Shown piece by piece: positions 47,522 through 58,694 of a stretch of 64,000 nt of DNA. Every line of letters begins with the position of its first letter. Positions within the stretch are counted from its first letter, which is position 1. The translations under genes were made by a program, and so were the position numbers. The notes below the pieces were generated by a model, which did no database searches, was not told where the DNA came from, and saw only the letters and a list, made by a program, of their open reading frames with translations. The DNA comes from Boesenbergia rotunda. Its lineage: Eukaryota > Streptophyta > Magnoliopsida > Zingiberales > Zingiberaceae. The stretch lies in the NCBI GenBank assembly GCA_024364735.1, contig JAGFNQ010005178.1:229662-293661 (forward strand), written 5' to 3'.

Positions 47522-47934
47522 TCAATCCGCCGCTTCGATCTTCGTGCCGCAGAAGAGTAGGAAGGAGCGAACCGCCGTGCTCAGCTTCTTGCGCCCCTTA
47601 TTGTTCTTCTCCATCTCTCGTGACGGCCGTCGGCGCTCCGGGAGGTGGAGAAGATCGGCGAAACGGCGGCGCTGTCCTGGAGCCTCCGGACGCCCCGACG
47701 CGTATTCTGCGGCACTGTATCCTTCTTCGTGAAGGTGTAGCTCCGCAGGTACAGCTGCCGGCACGAGTAGCCGTCGACGACGTCGGGCGACCGAGCTCCT
47801 CTGCCCTGTGCCACCGATACAGACTTGACGAAGGCGATGTCGGAGTCCGGCCACTTGTATGGCACCCGATGGATGGCCTTCAAGGGCTCCTGAGCGTCGA
47901 CGCAGTGGAGGGACGAGCGGCATCCGGAGATCAT
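47522..47934 (-). pseudogene. small plant-specific protein gene, frameshifted
   Basis: On the minus strand, ATG 47934 (context ACCATGAT) opens MISGCRSSLHCVDAQEP, IHRVPYKWPDSDIAFVKSVS, GARSPDVVDGYSCRQLYL and RSYTFTKKDTVPQNTRR. It reads on to SPIFSTSRSADGRHER and then runs to a stop at 47581. A second frame, overlapping near 47620, continues MEKNNKGRKKLSTAVRSFLL, FCGTKIEAAD and stops at 47522. Together they look like one basic protein of about 137 residues with a one-base deletion (or two-base insertion). Conserved-looking Cys/Tyr core SCRQLYLRSYTFTKK; I believe such proteins occur widely in plants, but I cannot name a function. GC-rich against AT-rich surroundings. Confidence 0.5.
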
Positions 47935-48245
47935 GGTTGGCGGCGCTGCTTCGTCGTCTTCCTGGAATTTCTTGTTCCCAATTGAGTGCTAATTATAGGA
48001 GGGGAAGGATTCCCAGTGGTTTTAAGGAAACCTCCAGTAACTATGGAATTTATGGAGACTTACAGCTGTCAAAATTTCAAAGCAATTAATTGGGATTCTA
48101 TCCATGATGGATAGCTTCCTAAAACGCAATGTCGTTAGATTTAATTAGGGGAAAAAAAAGAAAAGAGAATTCGAATTTTGGAAACACTGGTCATTAAACA
48201 AAACACGTGTACCGAACTGAACAATTCGTAGTTAAGCAAATTGAC

Positions 48246-48372
48246 ATGTTTCTAACATCTTTCCTTAAGTACATGGTGAAGCGAGAATGACATGTTTCTA
48301 ACATCTTTCCTTAAATTCATGGTTAAGCGAGAATGATATGTTTCTAACATCTTGCCTTAAATACATGGTTAG
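48246..48372. repeat. ~52-bp tandem repeat, 2.5 copies
   Basis: Units of ATGTTTCTAACATCTTTCC followed by TTAA-T-CATGGT-AAGCGAGAATGA, starting near 48247, 48288 and 48340, with small differences. Confidence 0.8.
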
Positions 48373-48419
48373 CAAGCTTAGTGCTTTTTATAGAAAAATA
48401 AGTCGAGAAAATCTCAATT

Positions 48420-48912
48420 CAAAATCCTAAATCCTATTTAATTCTTAAAAATCATAAATATAATGAATAAAAATGTAAAAGCATACTGAAATCCATAATT
48501 CACAGTCGATCCTGGGAATGATATTCAATTTGTAGACTTTCTTAGTTTCCAAGAATTTTGTCGATGAGAAACAAAATAAAAAAGATCGCTCTATAAACTA
48601 GGACCATAATCCTTATTTATAGAATCCAAAATTTCTTATTTCTAATTTAGCCCCTCAACAAATTTAAAATTGTATATGGTATCCACATTATTATATTCAT
48701 AACAATTAAGGTCTTAAGTCAAATTCCTTACTTCCAAAATAAGATCATATTAATTTATGACTTATCTAATTGATGACATAAATGTTTATAATTATAATTA
48801 TGACTCCAAAATTCTAATAATCTCTTACTGGGTTATATGTGTAAACTTATAAATGTGTTAATCTTAATGAGCTCAAAATTTTTGTCATCATAACCATAGG
48901 ACTTCTTTAACA
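48420..48912 (-). mobile_element. probable 3' LTR of old Copia element (minus strand)
   Basis: On the minus strand it starts TGTTAAAGAAGTCC (48912) after GAGCGAGATTG. It contains GTTGAGGGGCTAAATTAG and a TATA-like TATAAATAAGG (near 48612-48622). The distal end is not sharp. It fits as the 3' LTR of the relic whose RNase H lies at 49130-50103. Confidence 0.5.
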
Positions 48913-49129
48913 ATCTCGCTCATTAATTATATAGACATAAGATCAATGTAGTCTTTGTTGAATTTATAGTCTGAGGTGGTCTATTTATGTCAATTTTCTA
49001 CTGGTCCACCTTAACCAAAGTGAGATCAAAACATTAAGTTACACAAAGTGTAATGAAGTAAATATTGAACTTTATATTTGATCAGAAAATCTCTAAATAC
49101 ATAAGTTTGGAGACATAACCAAACATATA

Positions 49130-50103
49130 TAGAAAATATATATAATACAAACTCTCTCTAGATCTAGATTTTACCAAACTGAGTAACACTCATATGAATG
49201 GTATACTTATAGAAGACAATGGCCAGTAGACCCTTTGTAAAAGGATCTGTTATCATGGAGTTTGTACATATGTGTTCATCGAAATTTATCCACTTTGTAC
49301 TCTTTCTTTTACAACAAGGAACTTGATATCGATGTGCTTCTATTTTGTTGAGTTCCTATTGTTGTTAGAATATAATACACTGATCAATTGTCACACAATA
49401 ATTTTAGTGGTTTCTCAACCCTTCTCACAATACGCATCACATATATGAAAATTTCAATTATATTCCATGATTAGATGTCTCATAACATGCTATAAACTCT
49501 GCTGTCATGGTGGAAGAAGTCGTCAGTGCCGTTTGGCACTTCTCCAAGAAATATCTCCACCAACTAATGGTAAAACATAACCTGAAGTGGATTTCTTACT
49601 ATCTTGGCATCCCACAAAATCAGAGTCAAAATATCCCATGATCTCAAGAATATTTGCCCTCTTTATATGTGAGCATGTAATTACTAGTTCTCTTTAAATA
49701 TCTCATTACCCACTTTGTTGCTTTCTAATGATCCATTCCTGGATTGCTTAAATATCTACCCAACACTCCAACAATGTGCATACTATCTAGATGCGTATAA
49801 ACTTGAGCATACATAAGAGTTCCTACTACTAAAACATAGGGAATCTTTTGCATTTCTTAAGTCTCGAGGCTTCTTTTAGGGCACTATTTAAGACTAAAGT
49901 TATCTCCTTTAGCAACTGGAGTGTTTGGTGGTTTGCAATCTTACATGTCAAATCTTTTAAACACTTTATCTATATAGTTTTTTTGGATAATCGAAGAATT
50001 CCTTGAGAAAAATATCGATGTATTTGGATTCCTAATACAAAAGATGTGTTACCAAGATCTTTCATCTCAAAATATCTAGATAAAAATCTTTTGGTATCAT
50101 TTA
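49130..50103 (-). pseudogene. Copia RT end / RNase H relic
   Basis: Minus-strand decayed pol with recognisable pieces GCQDSKKSTSGYV, GGDISWRSAKRH and HIDIKFLVVKERVQ, many stops and frame changes. It continues on the other side of the younger element at 50109-54165 into the RT relic at 54171-55140, so both were one element before that insertion. Confidence 0.8.
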
Positions 50104-50108
50104 ACATA
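50104..50108. repeat. target site duplication ACATA (left)
   Basis: ACATA directly before the 5' LTR of the gag-only Copia element. It repeats at 54166-54170. Confidence 0.93.
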
Positions 50109-51182
50109 TGTTGGTGCCCCGGTTGGTTTTGATGTGATCAACCAAGTTAGGTTAGGTCCTGTTGGTTTTAATCCCTCTGCTAAGTGTGCAGGAGCTTAGG
50201 GACGGAGGAAGTCGAGCGTAAGATGTGGCGGACGAGAAGGATTGCGCGGGAAAGCGAGCCGACGGGCTCGGTGCAATCCGAGGGACGCGGAAGCTGCGGA
50301 AGAGTACGCCGGTGGAACGAGAAGGACGTGCGCGACGTCCGAGAGACGAGAAGCCTGGCGGAAGCACGTTCGAGGGGCAAAAGGCCAGAGTCGGGTTCGG
50401 GTGAACCTAACTCCGGTTGGCCGGAAATCACCCAATCGACGGTTTGACAAAAAGTCAACTAAGTTGACTTTTATCAAGTCAACATTTAACTTACTATTAA
50501 AATAATAAAATTTTAATTATATTAAAATTTTAATTATTTTAATTAAAGCTTTGAACGTTTCAATTATTTGAAAATTGAAACTTTATTATTAAAGTTTCAA
50601 TTTAACGTTCTTTTGATTTTGTTTTATTAAAGCTTTGAACGTTCTTTTAATTAAAGTTGTTTTATTTGTGCTTCTTACAAGTGGAGGCAAGCAATCAGAT
50701 TCAAACGGAAGTGCATGGCTTTGAATGACTACAGTTGATTTAATCGGAAGCTTAGCCGATTCAAATGGAAATGGATGGCAACGTTCAGCTATCAATTAAA
50801 ACGTTCGGATGGTCAAAAGAAGCAACGTTCAAAAGTCAAGCTGCGAAAGATAAACGTTGGAAAAGATAAACGTTGGAAAAGGATAAATATTTATTTATTT
50901 TTAATTAAAGTTTATCCATCCTGTACTATAAATAGGCTTAGAGATTTAGAGGTAAGATTATTCATTCAAGTCAATCAAGTTGTAAACTCTCTTTCTCTCT
51001 AAGCTTTCTCTGTGCTACAACTGTAAAGGCTTCTCCGCCTTAAGGAGTTTCTGTTTGAGCGTTAACCGTCTTGGAAGCAACGACCAAGTTGCAACCAAGT
51101 TTTTATTAAAGACGAGTGCCAAATTATTCTATTTTTTTTAACCGTCTATTCACCCCCTCTAGCCGGTCGACCCGATCCTACA
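50109..51182 (+). mobile_element. 5' LTR of gag-only Copia element, 1074 bp
   Basis: TGTTGGTGCCCCGG...GATCCTACA. Compared with 53107-54165 I count about 14 substitutions, one 16-bp length difference (a duplicated GATAAACGTTGGAAAA unit) and one 1-bp indel, so divergence is near 1.3%. A TATA-like CTATAAATAGG lies near 50925. Confidence 0.95.
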
Positions 51183-51184
51183 AG

Positions 51185-51196
51185 TGGTATCAGAGC
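51185..51196 (+). other. primer binding site, initiator tRNA-Met type
   Basis: TGGTATCAGAGC, two bases after the LTR end. Confidence 0.93.
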
Positions 51197-51241
51197 GGGT
51201 TCGCTTTTGAAGGACTAATCGCCTGAGAAAGCAACAAGACG

Positions 51242-52591
51242 ATGGCCGGCGCGCATATTCATCCACCTAAATTTGAAGGGGATTTCACCGTCTGGAAGAA
51301 AAAAATGGAGGTATTTTTTCGTACAGATTTTGATATTCTTTTATCAATAAAATATGATTTTGCAGTTCCTAAAGATGCGAAGGATGAAAAAGAAGAAAGC
51401 TTGTGGAATAAGAAGGAGCAGTCGGAATCTGTTGCCAATGGTAAGGTTGAGTTCCACCTCCTAACAGTCTTGCCTACTCAAGAGGTAAACCGGATTGGCA
51501 ACTACCACTCCGCAAAAGAATTATGGGAGAAGTTCCTAGAACTTCATGAGGGTACCTCTGAAGCCAAATCAGCAAGAAAGGATCTCCTCCGAAACCAGCT
51601 GATAAACCTGCAAATGAAGGAAGGAGAAACAGTGGCTGAACTTCATGCCAAAATAAAGGAGCTAATCTCCGGACTCACCCAACTCGGCGAATCGGTAAGT
51701 AATCGCGACTCCATTCGATACGCCCTCAACGCCTTCCCAAGGACCCAGGAGTGGAGCTCAATCGTTGACGCTTATTACATCTCCAAAGATTTAGAGGTAA
51801 GTACATTAGATGAAATGTTTTCCATTTTCGAATTACACGAATCTCGGTGGGCAGGATCTAGAAAGACGAAGAATCTGGCCCTAAACACAAGGAGAACGGA
51901 GAAGGAGTCAGAATCCTCGACGGATGACGAGACAACGCAAATAGTAAGTTCGTTTAAAAGTTTTTTTAAAGCTAATAACTTTTCGAGAATGCAGAAGAAA
52001 AGGCGGTCTCCGAAGAAACGAACTATCCGATGCTACAACTGCAACGAGGAGGGACACCTAAAAGATCAGTGTCCCAAAATCAAAAACCAGCCAAAGAAAA
52101 AGAAGGCATTGAAGGCCACCTGGAATGAGACCTCGTCGGACGAATCAGAAGTTCAAGAGTACGCGGGACTTGCGCTGATGGCAAGTCATCAAGAGGGGAG
52201 CAGTGTTGAAGGGGGAGCGACATCAGAAAGCGACAACGAAGAAGGAACCTCGCTTTTCGAAAGCGATATGGTAAGTGAGGTTTGTTTTCTTCCTCATGAT
52301 CAATTGTATGCTGGTGTTAAAGCCTTGCTCAAATCTAATTGCATATTAGAAAAAGAAAATTCTAAATTAAAAAATGAAAATATTGATCTGAAAAATTTAG
52401 TTGAGAAATTAGAATGTGATATTGTCTGTTTGCGACACAAGAAAAATAGTTATCCTGAAAAGTTGAATTGGTATTTTAAAAACCATAAAGGCCAATTTAA
52501 AAAGGTGCCAAAGAATTACATTCCATCCAAATTTTTAGTTAATCCTGTCGATAGAAATCTATTTTGGATACCAAAATCAATTTTGAATTAG
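51242..52591 (+). CDS. gag: Copia gag, intact, 449 aa
   Basis: Capsid/nucleocapsid protein of a Ty1/Copia element, packaging RNA into particles. ATG 51242, 46 bp after the PBS. The capsid region has HPPKFEGDFTVWKKKMEVFF, NYHSAKELWEKFLELHEGTS and RYALNAFPRTQEWSSIVDAY. One CCHC zinc knuckle CYNCNEEGHLKDQC starts at residue 264, preceded by a basic RMQKKRRSPKKRTIR stretch. After it come a Lys-rich and acidic segment, a coiled-coil-like ENSKLKNENIDLKNLVEKLE, and an IPSKFLVNPVDRNLFWIPKS tail. No frameshift or stop. It is the only ORF of the element; protease, integrase and RT are absent, so mobility would need enzymes in trans. Confidence 0.95.
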   Translation: MAGAHIHPPKFEGDFTVWKKKMEVFFRTDFDILLSIKYDFAVPKDAKDEKEESLWNKKEQSESVANGKVEFHLLTVLPTQEVNRIGNYHSAKELWEKFLELHEGTSEAKSARKDLLRNQLINLQMKEGETVAELHAKIKELISGLTQLGESVSNRDSIRYALNAFPRTQEWSSIVDAYYISKDLEVSTLDEMFSIFELHESRWAGSRKTKNLALNTRRTEKESESSTDDETTQIVSSFKSFFKANNFSRMQKKRRSPKKRTIRCYNCNEEGHLKDQCPKIKNQPKKKKALKATWNETSSDESEVQEYAGLALMASHQEGSSVEGGATSESDNEEGTSLFESDMVSEVCFLPHDQLYAGVKALLKSNCILEKENSKLKNENIDLKNLVEKLECDIVCLRHKKNSYPEKLNWYFKNHKGQFKKVPKNYIPSKFLVNPVDRNLFWIPKSILN

Positions 52592-53092
52592 TTTTCTATT
52601 ACTGCATAATTTTTCTTGCAAAATTAGAAATAGATTAACACATTTTATGATTAAGGTTCTTTTGAAATTTTTTTTTCACCTAGACTTTCTTACAAAATTC
52701 AATTTCTATTTTTACTTGATACAAGAGTATCTTATTTGTTTACAGTGAAATTTTGGAAATTTTTTTGATAGATTTTGAATTTCTATTATTTTTCATTTGA
52801 AAAGTAAACTTTTAACTTTCAAAATAGAAAATTAATTTATTCTGCAAGAATCGATTTTTTTTTAGATCTCCACATAGTAAATTAAACTTGAGATCTAATC
52901 ATATTTTTTTCCTTTCCCTATTTTTTGTGCCCCATTTTTGCTGTGATCAAAGGGGGAGAGTAGCTTAAGTTTAGGGGGAGGTTGTGGTTATTGATTTCAA
53001 TATTTTTTTTCCATGCTTAACTGCTTAATTTAGTTTTACTAAATTACTTATTTTTTGGTTTAACCCTAATTGAACTTGGATTGATGCACATC
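52592..53092 (+). other. non-coding region where pol should be
   Basis: About 500 bp of T-rich sequence with two AGGGGGAG motifs (near 52950 and 52975) before the true PPT. No pol remnant recognised. Confidence 0.75.
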
Positions 53093-53105
53093 AAAAAGGG
53101 GGAGA
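53093..53105 (+). other. polypurine tract
   Basis: AAAAAGGGGGAGA immediately before the 3' LTR. Confidence 0.9.
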
Positions 53106-53106
53106 T

Positions 53107-54165
53107 TGTTGTTGCCCCGGTTGGTTTTGATGTGATCAACCAAGTTAGGTTAGGTCCTGTTGGTTTTAATCCCTTTGCTAAGTGTGCAGGAGCTTAGGGA
53201 CGGAGGAAATCGAGCGTAAGACGTGGCGGACGAGAAGGATTGCGCGGGAAAGTGAGCCGACGGGCTCGGTGCAATCCGAGGGACGCGGAAGCTGCGGAAG
53301 AGTAAGCCGGTGGAACGAGAAGGACGTGCGCGACGTCCGAGAGACGAGAAGCCTGGCGGAAGCACGTTCGAGGGGCAAAAGGCCAGAGTCGGGTTCGGGT
53401 GAACCTAACTCCGGTTGGCCGGAAATCACCCAATCGACGGTTTGACAAAAAGTCAACTAAGTTGACTTTTATCAAGTCAACATTTAACTTACTATTAAAA
53501 TAATAAAATTTTAATTATATTAAAATTTTAATTATTTTAATTAAAGCTTTGAACGTTTCAATTATTTGAAAATTGAAACTTTATTATTAAAGTTTCAATT
53601 TAACGTTCTTTTGATTTTGTTTTATTAAAGCTTTGAACGTTCTTTTAATTAAAGCTATTTTATTTGTGCTTCTTACAAGTGGAGGCAAGCAATCGGATTC
53701 AAACGAAAGTGCATGGCTTTGAATGGCTACAGTTGATTTAATCGGAAGCTTAGCCGATTCAAACGGAAATGGATGGCAACGTTCAGCTATCAATTAAAAC
53801 GTTCGGATGGTCAAAAGAAGCAACGTTCAAAAGTCAAGCTGCGAAAGATAAACGTTGGAAAAGGATAAATATTTATTTATTTTTAATTAAAGTTTATCCA
53901 TCCTGTACTATAAATAGGCTTAGAGATTTAGAGGTAAGATTATTCATTCAAGTCAATCAAGTTGTAAACTCTCTTTCTCTCTAAGCTTTCTCTGTGCTAC
54001 AACTGTAAATGCTTCTCCGCCTTAAGGAGTTTCTGTTTGAGCGTTAACCGTCTTGGAAGCAACGACCAAGTTGCAACCAAGTTTTTATTAAAGACGAATG
54101 CCAAATTATTCTATTTTTTTTAACCGTCTATTCACCCCCCTCTAGCCGGTCGACCCGATCCTACA
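53107..54165 (+). mobile_element. 3' LTR of gag-only Copia element, 1059 bp
   Basis: TGTTGTTGCCCCGG...GATCCTACA, nearly identical to 50109-51182 and followed by the TSD ACATA. Confidence 0.95.
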
Positions 54166-54170
54166 ACATA
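54166..54170. repeat. target site duplication ACATA (right)
   Basis: Matches 50104-50108 exactly. Confidence 0.93.
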
Positions 54171-54214
54171 CATATATCGTTTGTGGCAAGCAAAATATCA
54201 TCAACAATAAAACT

Positions 54215-54232
54215 AAGAAGATATGCATACTC
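54215..54232. repeat. 18-bp TSD of LINE insertion (left)
   Basis: AAGAAGATATGCATACTC, repeated at 54376-54393 after the poly(A). Confidence 0.88.
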
Positions 54233-54375
54233 AGTGGTGAAGTCGCCACGTGTCTCCGTCCCGCGATTTACCCTCGTTGACCGGTGGGGACTCTCATTGA
54301 AGGTTATGGGGCAGGGTCGGTCAGCCAAGCGGATTAGTTGGGCGCAAGGCTGGATATCCCTTGTAAATAAAAAAA
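54233..54375 (+). mobile_element. 5'-truncated LINE 3' end with poly(A)
   Basis: 143 bp of unrelated, GC-richer sequence ending TTGTAAATAAAAAAAA, flanked by an 18-bp perfect direct repeat. That is the signature of target-primed reverse transcription. The CGGATTAGTTGGGCGCAAG..GGATA segment resembles the 3' ends of plant L1-type LINEs. No coding part remains. Confidence 0.75.
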
Positions 54376-54393
54376 AAGAAGATATGCATACTC
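54376..54393. repeat. 18-bp TSD of LINE insertion (right)
   Basis: Identical to 54215-54232. Confidence 0.88.
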
Positions 54394-55189
54394 TCACTGA
54401 ACTTATGATACACACAATCATCTACCACATTCATCTTAAAACCAAATGAGATGATTATTAGATGAAATTTGTGGTATCATTGACAAGAAGCTTGCTTTAA
54501 CCTATATATGGATTTTTTAAGTTTATAAATACTCTTTGGATGTCCCAATACAAAGTATTCTGGTTGCTCCATATAGATTGTTTCCTCAATGCCTCCATTG
54601 AGAAAATCAGTCTTGACATTCATTGGATGGAATTCCATATCAAAGCGTGCAACAAGTGTCATGATCGTCCGAAAAGAGTCCTTCGTTGAAACTGGAGAAA
54701 AGGTATCCTTATAGTCAATCTCATATTTTTGAGTATAGCCTTTAGCTAAAAGACATACTTTATACCTTTCTACATTATTGTGTGAATCCAGTTTGATTTT
54801 AAAAATCCACTTACAATCAATGGGTTTCACACCATCTAATAATAGGATATGTTTCCAAATTTTATTATCTTGCATTGACTTATACTCCTCATTTATTTCC
54901 TTAATTCACTTTTGAGAGTTTGAATCTTGCATGACTTGACAAAAGTTGACTTGATCTTCCTTCGCCATACCATCATTTTTCTCATATTCTTGGAGTAATA
55001 TTATGCAATCATCTGAGATAGCACTTCTCCTTTCTCTAGTGGACCTATATAAAGACACTTGTTCTTTATGTATTGGTTCTTGAGGTTGTTGAGTTGTTTG
55101 CATAAAATTTGTATTTTTATTGGCACTACCTTGCAGTTCAATAAATAACGAAGCAAACGAAATATTACTCGAAGAATGCCGAATACTTG

Positions 55190-56710
55190 CCTGCTAAAAC
55201 CCTACTACCTCGTGGTGCTACGGATGCCCAAGGTGAGTAGGCTTGATTTGGGTGCTAAGGATGCCCGACCAAGACCTTCCAAAATCATACTACCTCACAG
55301 TGCTGCGGATGCCCGAGGTGAGTAGGCTTGGTCTGAGTGCTGCGGATGCCCGACCAAGAGCTGCCAAAACCCTACTATCTCGCGATGCTGCGGATGCCCG
55401 AGGTGAGTAGGCTTGGTCTGGGTGCTGCGGATGCCCGACCAAGAGCTGTCAAAACCCTACTACATCGCGGTGCTGCAGATGCTCGAGGTGAGTAGGCTTG
55501 GTCTGGGTGCTGCGGATGCTCGACCAAGAGCTGCCAAAACCCTACTACCTCGCGGTGCAGCGGATGCCCTAGGAGAGTAGGCTTGGTCTGGGTGTTGCGG
55601 ATGCCCGACCAAGAACTGCCTAAACCCTACTACCTCGCGGTGCTATCGACGCCCAAGGTGAGTAGGCTTGGTCTGGGTGCTGCGGATTCTGGACCAAGAG
55701 TTGTAAAACCCTGCTACGCCGCGGTGCTGCGAATGCCCGAGGTGAGTAGGCTTGGTTTGGGTGTTGTCGATGCCCGACCAAGAGCTGCCAAAACCCTAAT
55801 ACCATGCGGTACTGTGAATGCCCGAGGTGAGTAGGCTTGGTCTGGGTGATACGGATGCCCGTCCAAGAGCTACCTAAACCCTACTACCTCGTTGTGCTAC
55901 GGATGCCCGAGGTGAGTATGCTTGGTCTGGGTGCTGCGGATGCATGACCAAGAGCTGCCAAAACCCTACTACCTCGCGGTGCTGCAGATGCCTGAGGTGA
56001 GTAGGCTTGGTCTGGGTGTCGTGGATGCCCGACCAAGAGCTGCAAAACCCTACTACCACGCGGTGCTGCGGATGCTCGACCAAGAGTTGCCTAAACCCTA
56101 CTACCTCGCGGTGCTGTGGATGCCCAAGGTGAGTAGGCTTGGTCTGGGCGTTGCGGATGCCCGACCAAGAGCTGCCAAAATCCTACTACCTCGCGGTGCT
56201 GCAGATGCCCGAGGTGAATAGGCTTGGTCTGGGTGTTGCGGATGCCCGACTAAGAGCTGCAAAACCCTACTACCTTGCAGTGTTGTGGATGCCCGAGGTG
56301 AGTAGGCTTGGTTTGGGTGCTGCGGAGGCCCAACCAAGAGCTGCAAAACCCTACTACATCACGGTACTGCGGATGCCCGAGGTGAGTACGCTTAGTCTGG
56401 GTGTTGCGAATGCCCGACCAAGAGCTGTAAAACCCTGCTACCTCGCGGTGTTGCAGATGCCCGAGGTGAGTAGGCTTGGTCTAGGTGCTGCGGATGCCCG
56501 ACCAAGAGTTGTTCAAACCCTACTACCTCGCTGTGCTGTGGATGCCCGAGGTGAGTAAGCTTGGTTCGGGTGTTGCGGATGCCTACCAAGAGCGGCTTAA
56601 ACCCTACTACCTTACGGTGCTGTGGATACTCGAGGTGAGTGGGCTTGGTTCGGGTGCTGCGGATGCCCGACCAAGAGCTGCATGCACCCTACAACTTCGC
56701 GGTGTTGGGT
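55190..56710. repeat. 85-bp minisatellite, about 18 copies
   Basis: Period 85 bp (AGTAGGCTTGGTCTGGGTG, CTGCGGATGCCCGACCAAGA, GCTGCCAAAACCCTACTACC, TCGCGGTGCTGCGGATGCCC, GAGGTG). Each unit contains the half-repeat GTGCTGCGGATGCCCGA twice, so it grew from a shorter unit. Copies differ by about 5-15%. 85 is not a multiple of 3, so frames across it are accidental. Confidence 0.93.
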
Positions 56711-56930
56711 CGATGATGGTCTCGGCTGGGGCATCCCGACCCGCTCGGCTTCACCAGGGGCCTCCCTCGGGGTCCCTTGCACCTTGGGCTGAGTTGATGC
56801 TTGCCAACGCCCTTGCTCCTTGAGTCAGAGAACAACACTGACTCTACCATTTTCTTGTTCCTCATATGGAGGACATATAATACATAAGGAGCCGAACAAA
56901 AAGATTCTCAGGACAGTAAGTCAAAAAATT
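56711..56930. other. short flank, no gene seen
   Basis: About 220 bp between the minisatellite and the family-N 3' LTR. Nothing recognised. The last bases (TCAAAAAATT) before the LTR resemble the PBS side of the same element (CAAAAATT at 63964-63971). Confidence 0.5.
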
Positions 56931-58680
56931 TGATGGTAGCCCAATACCAGTGTCACGATGAGCACTTAAATTTAGAATTTATAACTGAAAATCCTTGCTA
57001 GCAAGATTAAATGTAGAATAGGGGCCTCAGGTCGTATTTTTCCAAGGACTAGTTGAATGAATGTTTAACTCAAGCTTGCAAGTTATTTGTCGTTTGATGT
57101 TTTGGGTTTTCTAGATAAAATGGGGGGTTTTGGCGATAAGGAAATGACAATATGAAATAGACTAGAATGAACTCATCTAAAGCATGGAATGAATAGGAAA
57201 TTGCAAGAATTACTCTAGTCCTATTGAAAGAAACTAAGCGATTACATTCAAAGCATTGGCATTGAAACTTAAGAGCTAAACTTAAATGCAAGGAATAAAT
57301 TACAGAGAACTAATTGCATGGAAGTAATTGCAGATTAAAGAAAGCTAGAACAAAACTTGGCTAAAGAACTTGACTTGAAATGAAGGCAACAAGCTAGAAC
57401 AATTGAAACAAGTAAATGCTTGAAATCGAAATTGTCTAAACTTAAACATCAATTCAGTTTCTAATCGAGTCTTCCCTTTGCTGTCACACAAAGGATGAGC
57501 TATGAACCCCCTAGCTCGAAAACCAATGAAGGAAACCTCCCCTGCTCAGTTTGCTGTGAAGTGAACTGCTCTGCTCTTCCTGATCGGTCAATCGACCGAT
57601 CAGGTCTTCCTCTGATCGGTCACGGGACCGATCAGAGTGTTCTCTTTCCGATCAACCCGATCAGTCAAAAGCTGGAACACTGCCTCCGAACAGCTTCTTC
57701 TTGATGTGTTGACTCGCAATCGAGCTCGAACTCCTTCAGATCAGCTTGGAGAACCCCTCCGCACGATCCTTCAGCTTCGGTCGATGGAGATCAGCGGTCA
57801 ATCTTAAGTGATCAATGGAATGGTTCTCTGGGCGAAACCCTCTCTCGAGCTCCTTCAGCTGCACAAATTTGTTAGCAAAACTGAACGAAGATTTACCTCC
57901 TTGATCTGAAAACTTGAGAAGAAAACAAGTTGATGTGGTCGCACGCGATCTAATAAAGAAACTTTGAAGAAAAACGATGAAGAAACGGAGATGAACGGAG
58001 AAGAAACTGGATTTGGCGATGCTCTACTACCACGCGACAACCACGCGACCAGCAGAGGGAATTCCCAATTAAACTAATTCCTTTTGAAATTGAACGGCTG
58101 AGATCGTTCTGGCTTCATCCAACGGTCGAATCTTCTCCGATCTGAACCAAACTCCCCAGATCTTGATCAATGGTCTTGATCTACCTGTCCTTAGCTCGGA
58201 TCAACCAGATCTGTGGCGGATAGCCCAGATCTTCCCTTCTCTTGCTTGGATGGTTGAAACTCCTTTAAGCTTGATCCGATGGTCAGATTGCTTCTGATTT
58301 GGATGAAATTTCCAGATCTTGATTCATGAACTTGATTAAGTCTATTTTGAGCTTGGATCGACCAGAAGTTGACGGATGGCTTAGATCTAACCATTCTCTT
58401 GAATGGACGACCCATATTAATCCGATGCTTGATCACCTTGATCCGGATCCAATTCTGACTCAAGTTTGATCCAATCCGATCTAGGTCCATGCTCATTTGA
58501 AGCCTACAAAATTAGATTCACATTTTAGTGCCAAAATATCTCAAATATATAAAGATTTGAATTAAAAGCCAAAATAGAAGAAATACATGAAACTTAATGT
58601 AAATGCAAACTTAAGCATATAAAAGTGGATCAAAATATGGATTTGAGAGCCTAAATTTATCAACAAAATGGTAATTATCA
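56931..58680 (-). mobile_element. family-N 3' LTR (copy 3), 1750 bp
   Basis: On the minus strand it runs from TGATAATTACCATTTTG (58680) to GGGCTACCATCA (56931), directly after a PPT. The identical end sequence begins again at 63972 after the PBS, confirming the terminus. It contains GATCGGTC palindromes at 57575-57665, shared with the Copia-like LTR at 35.5-37 kb. Confidence 0.9.
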
Positions 58681-58694
58681 ACTCCCCCACACTT
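58681..58694 (-). other. polypurine tract
   Basis: Minus strand AAGTGTGGGGGAGT directly before the 3' LTR, same as in copy 2. Confidence 0.88.

Larger units (their letters stand above)
54171..55140 (-). pseudogene. Copia reverse transcriptase relic
   Basis: Minus-strand pol in the usual order. 54906-55103 is the pre-RT linker (YRSTRERRSAISDDCI, VNFCQVMQDSNSQK). 54477-54875 is RT (GVKPIDCKWIFKIKLDS, LLAKGYTQKYEIDYKDTFSP, VSTKDSFRTIMTLVARFD, VKTDFLNGGIEETIYMEQPE). Breaks: the linker and RT are out of continuous frame, the YVDD region is degraded, and a LINE tail is inserted at 54233. It joins 49130-50103 across the young element. Confidence 0.85.

Noticed and set aside
56139..56558. Open frames of 80-140 codons across the minisatellite, on both strands
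   Set aside because: The period of 85 bp is not divisible by three, the frames only reflect the repeat, and there are no domains or start contexts.
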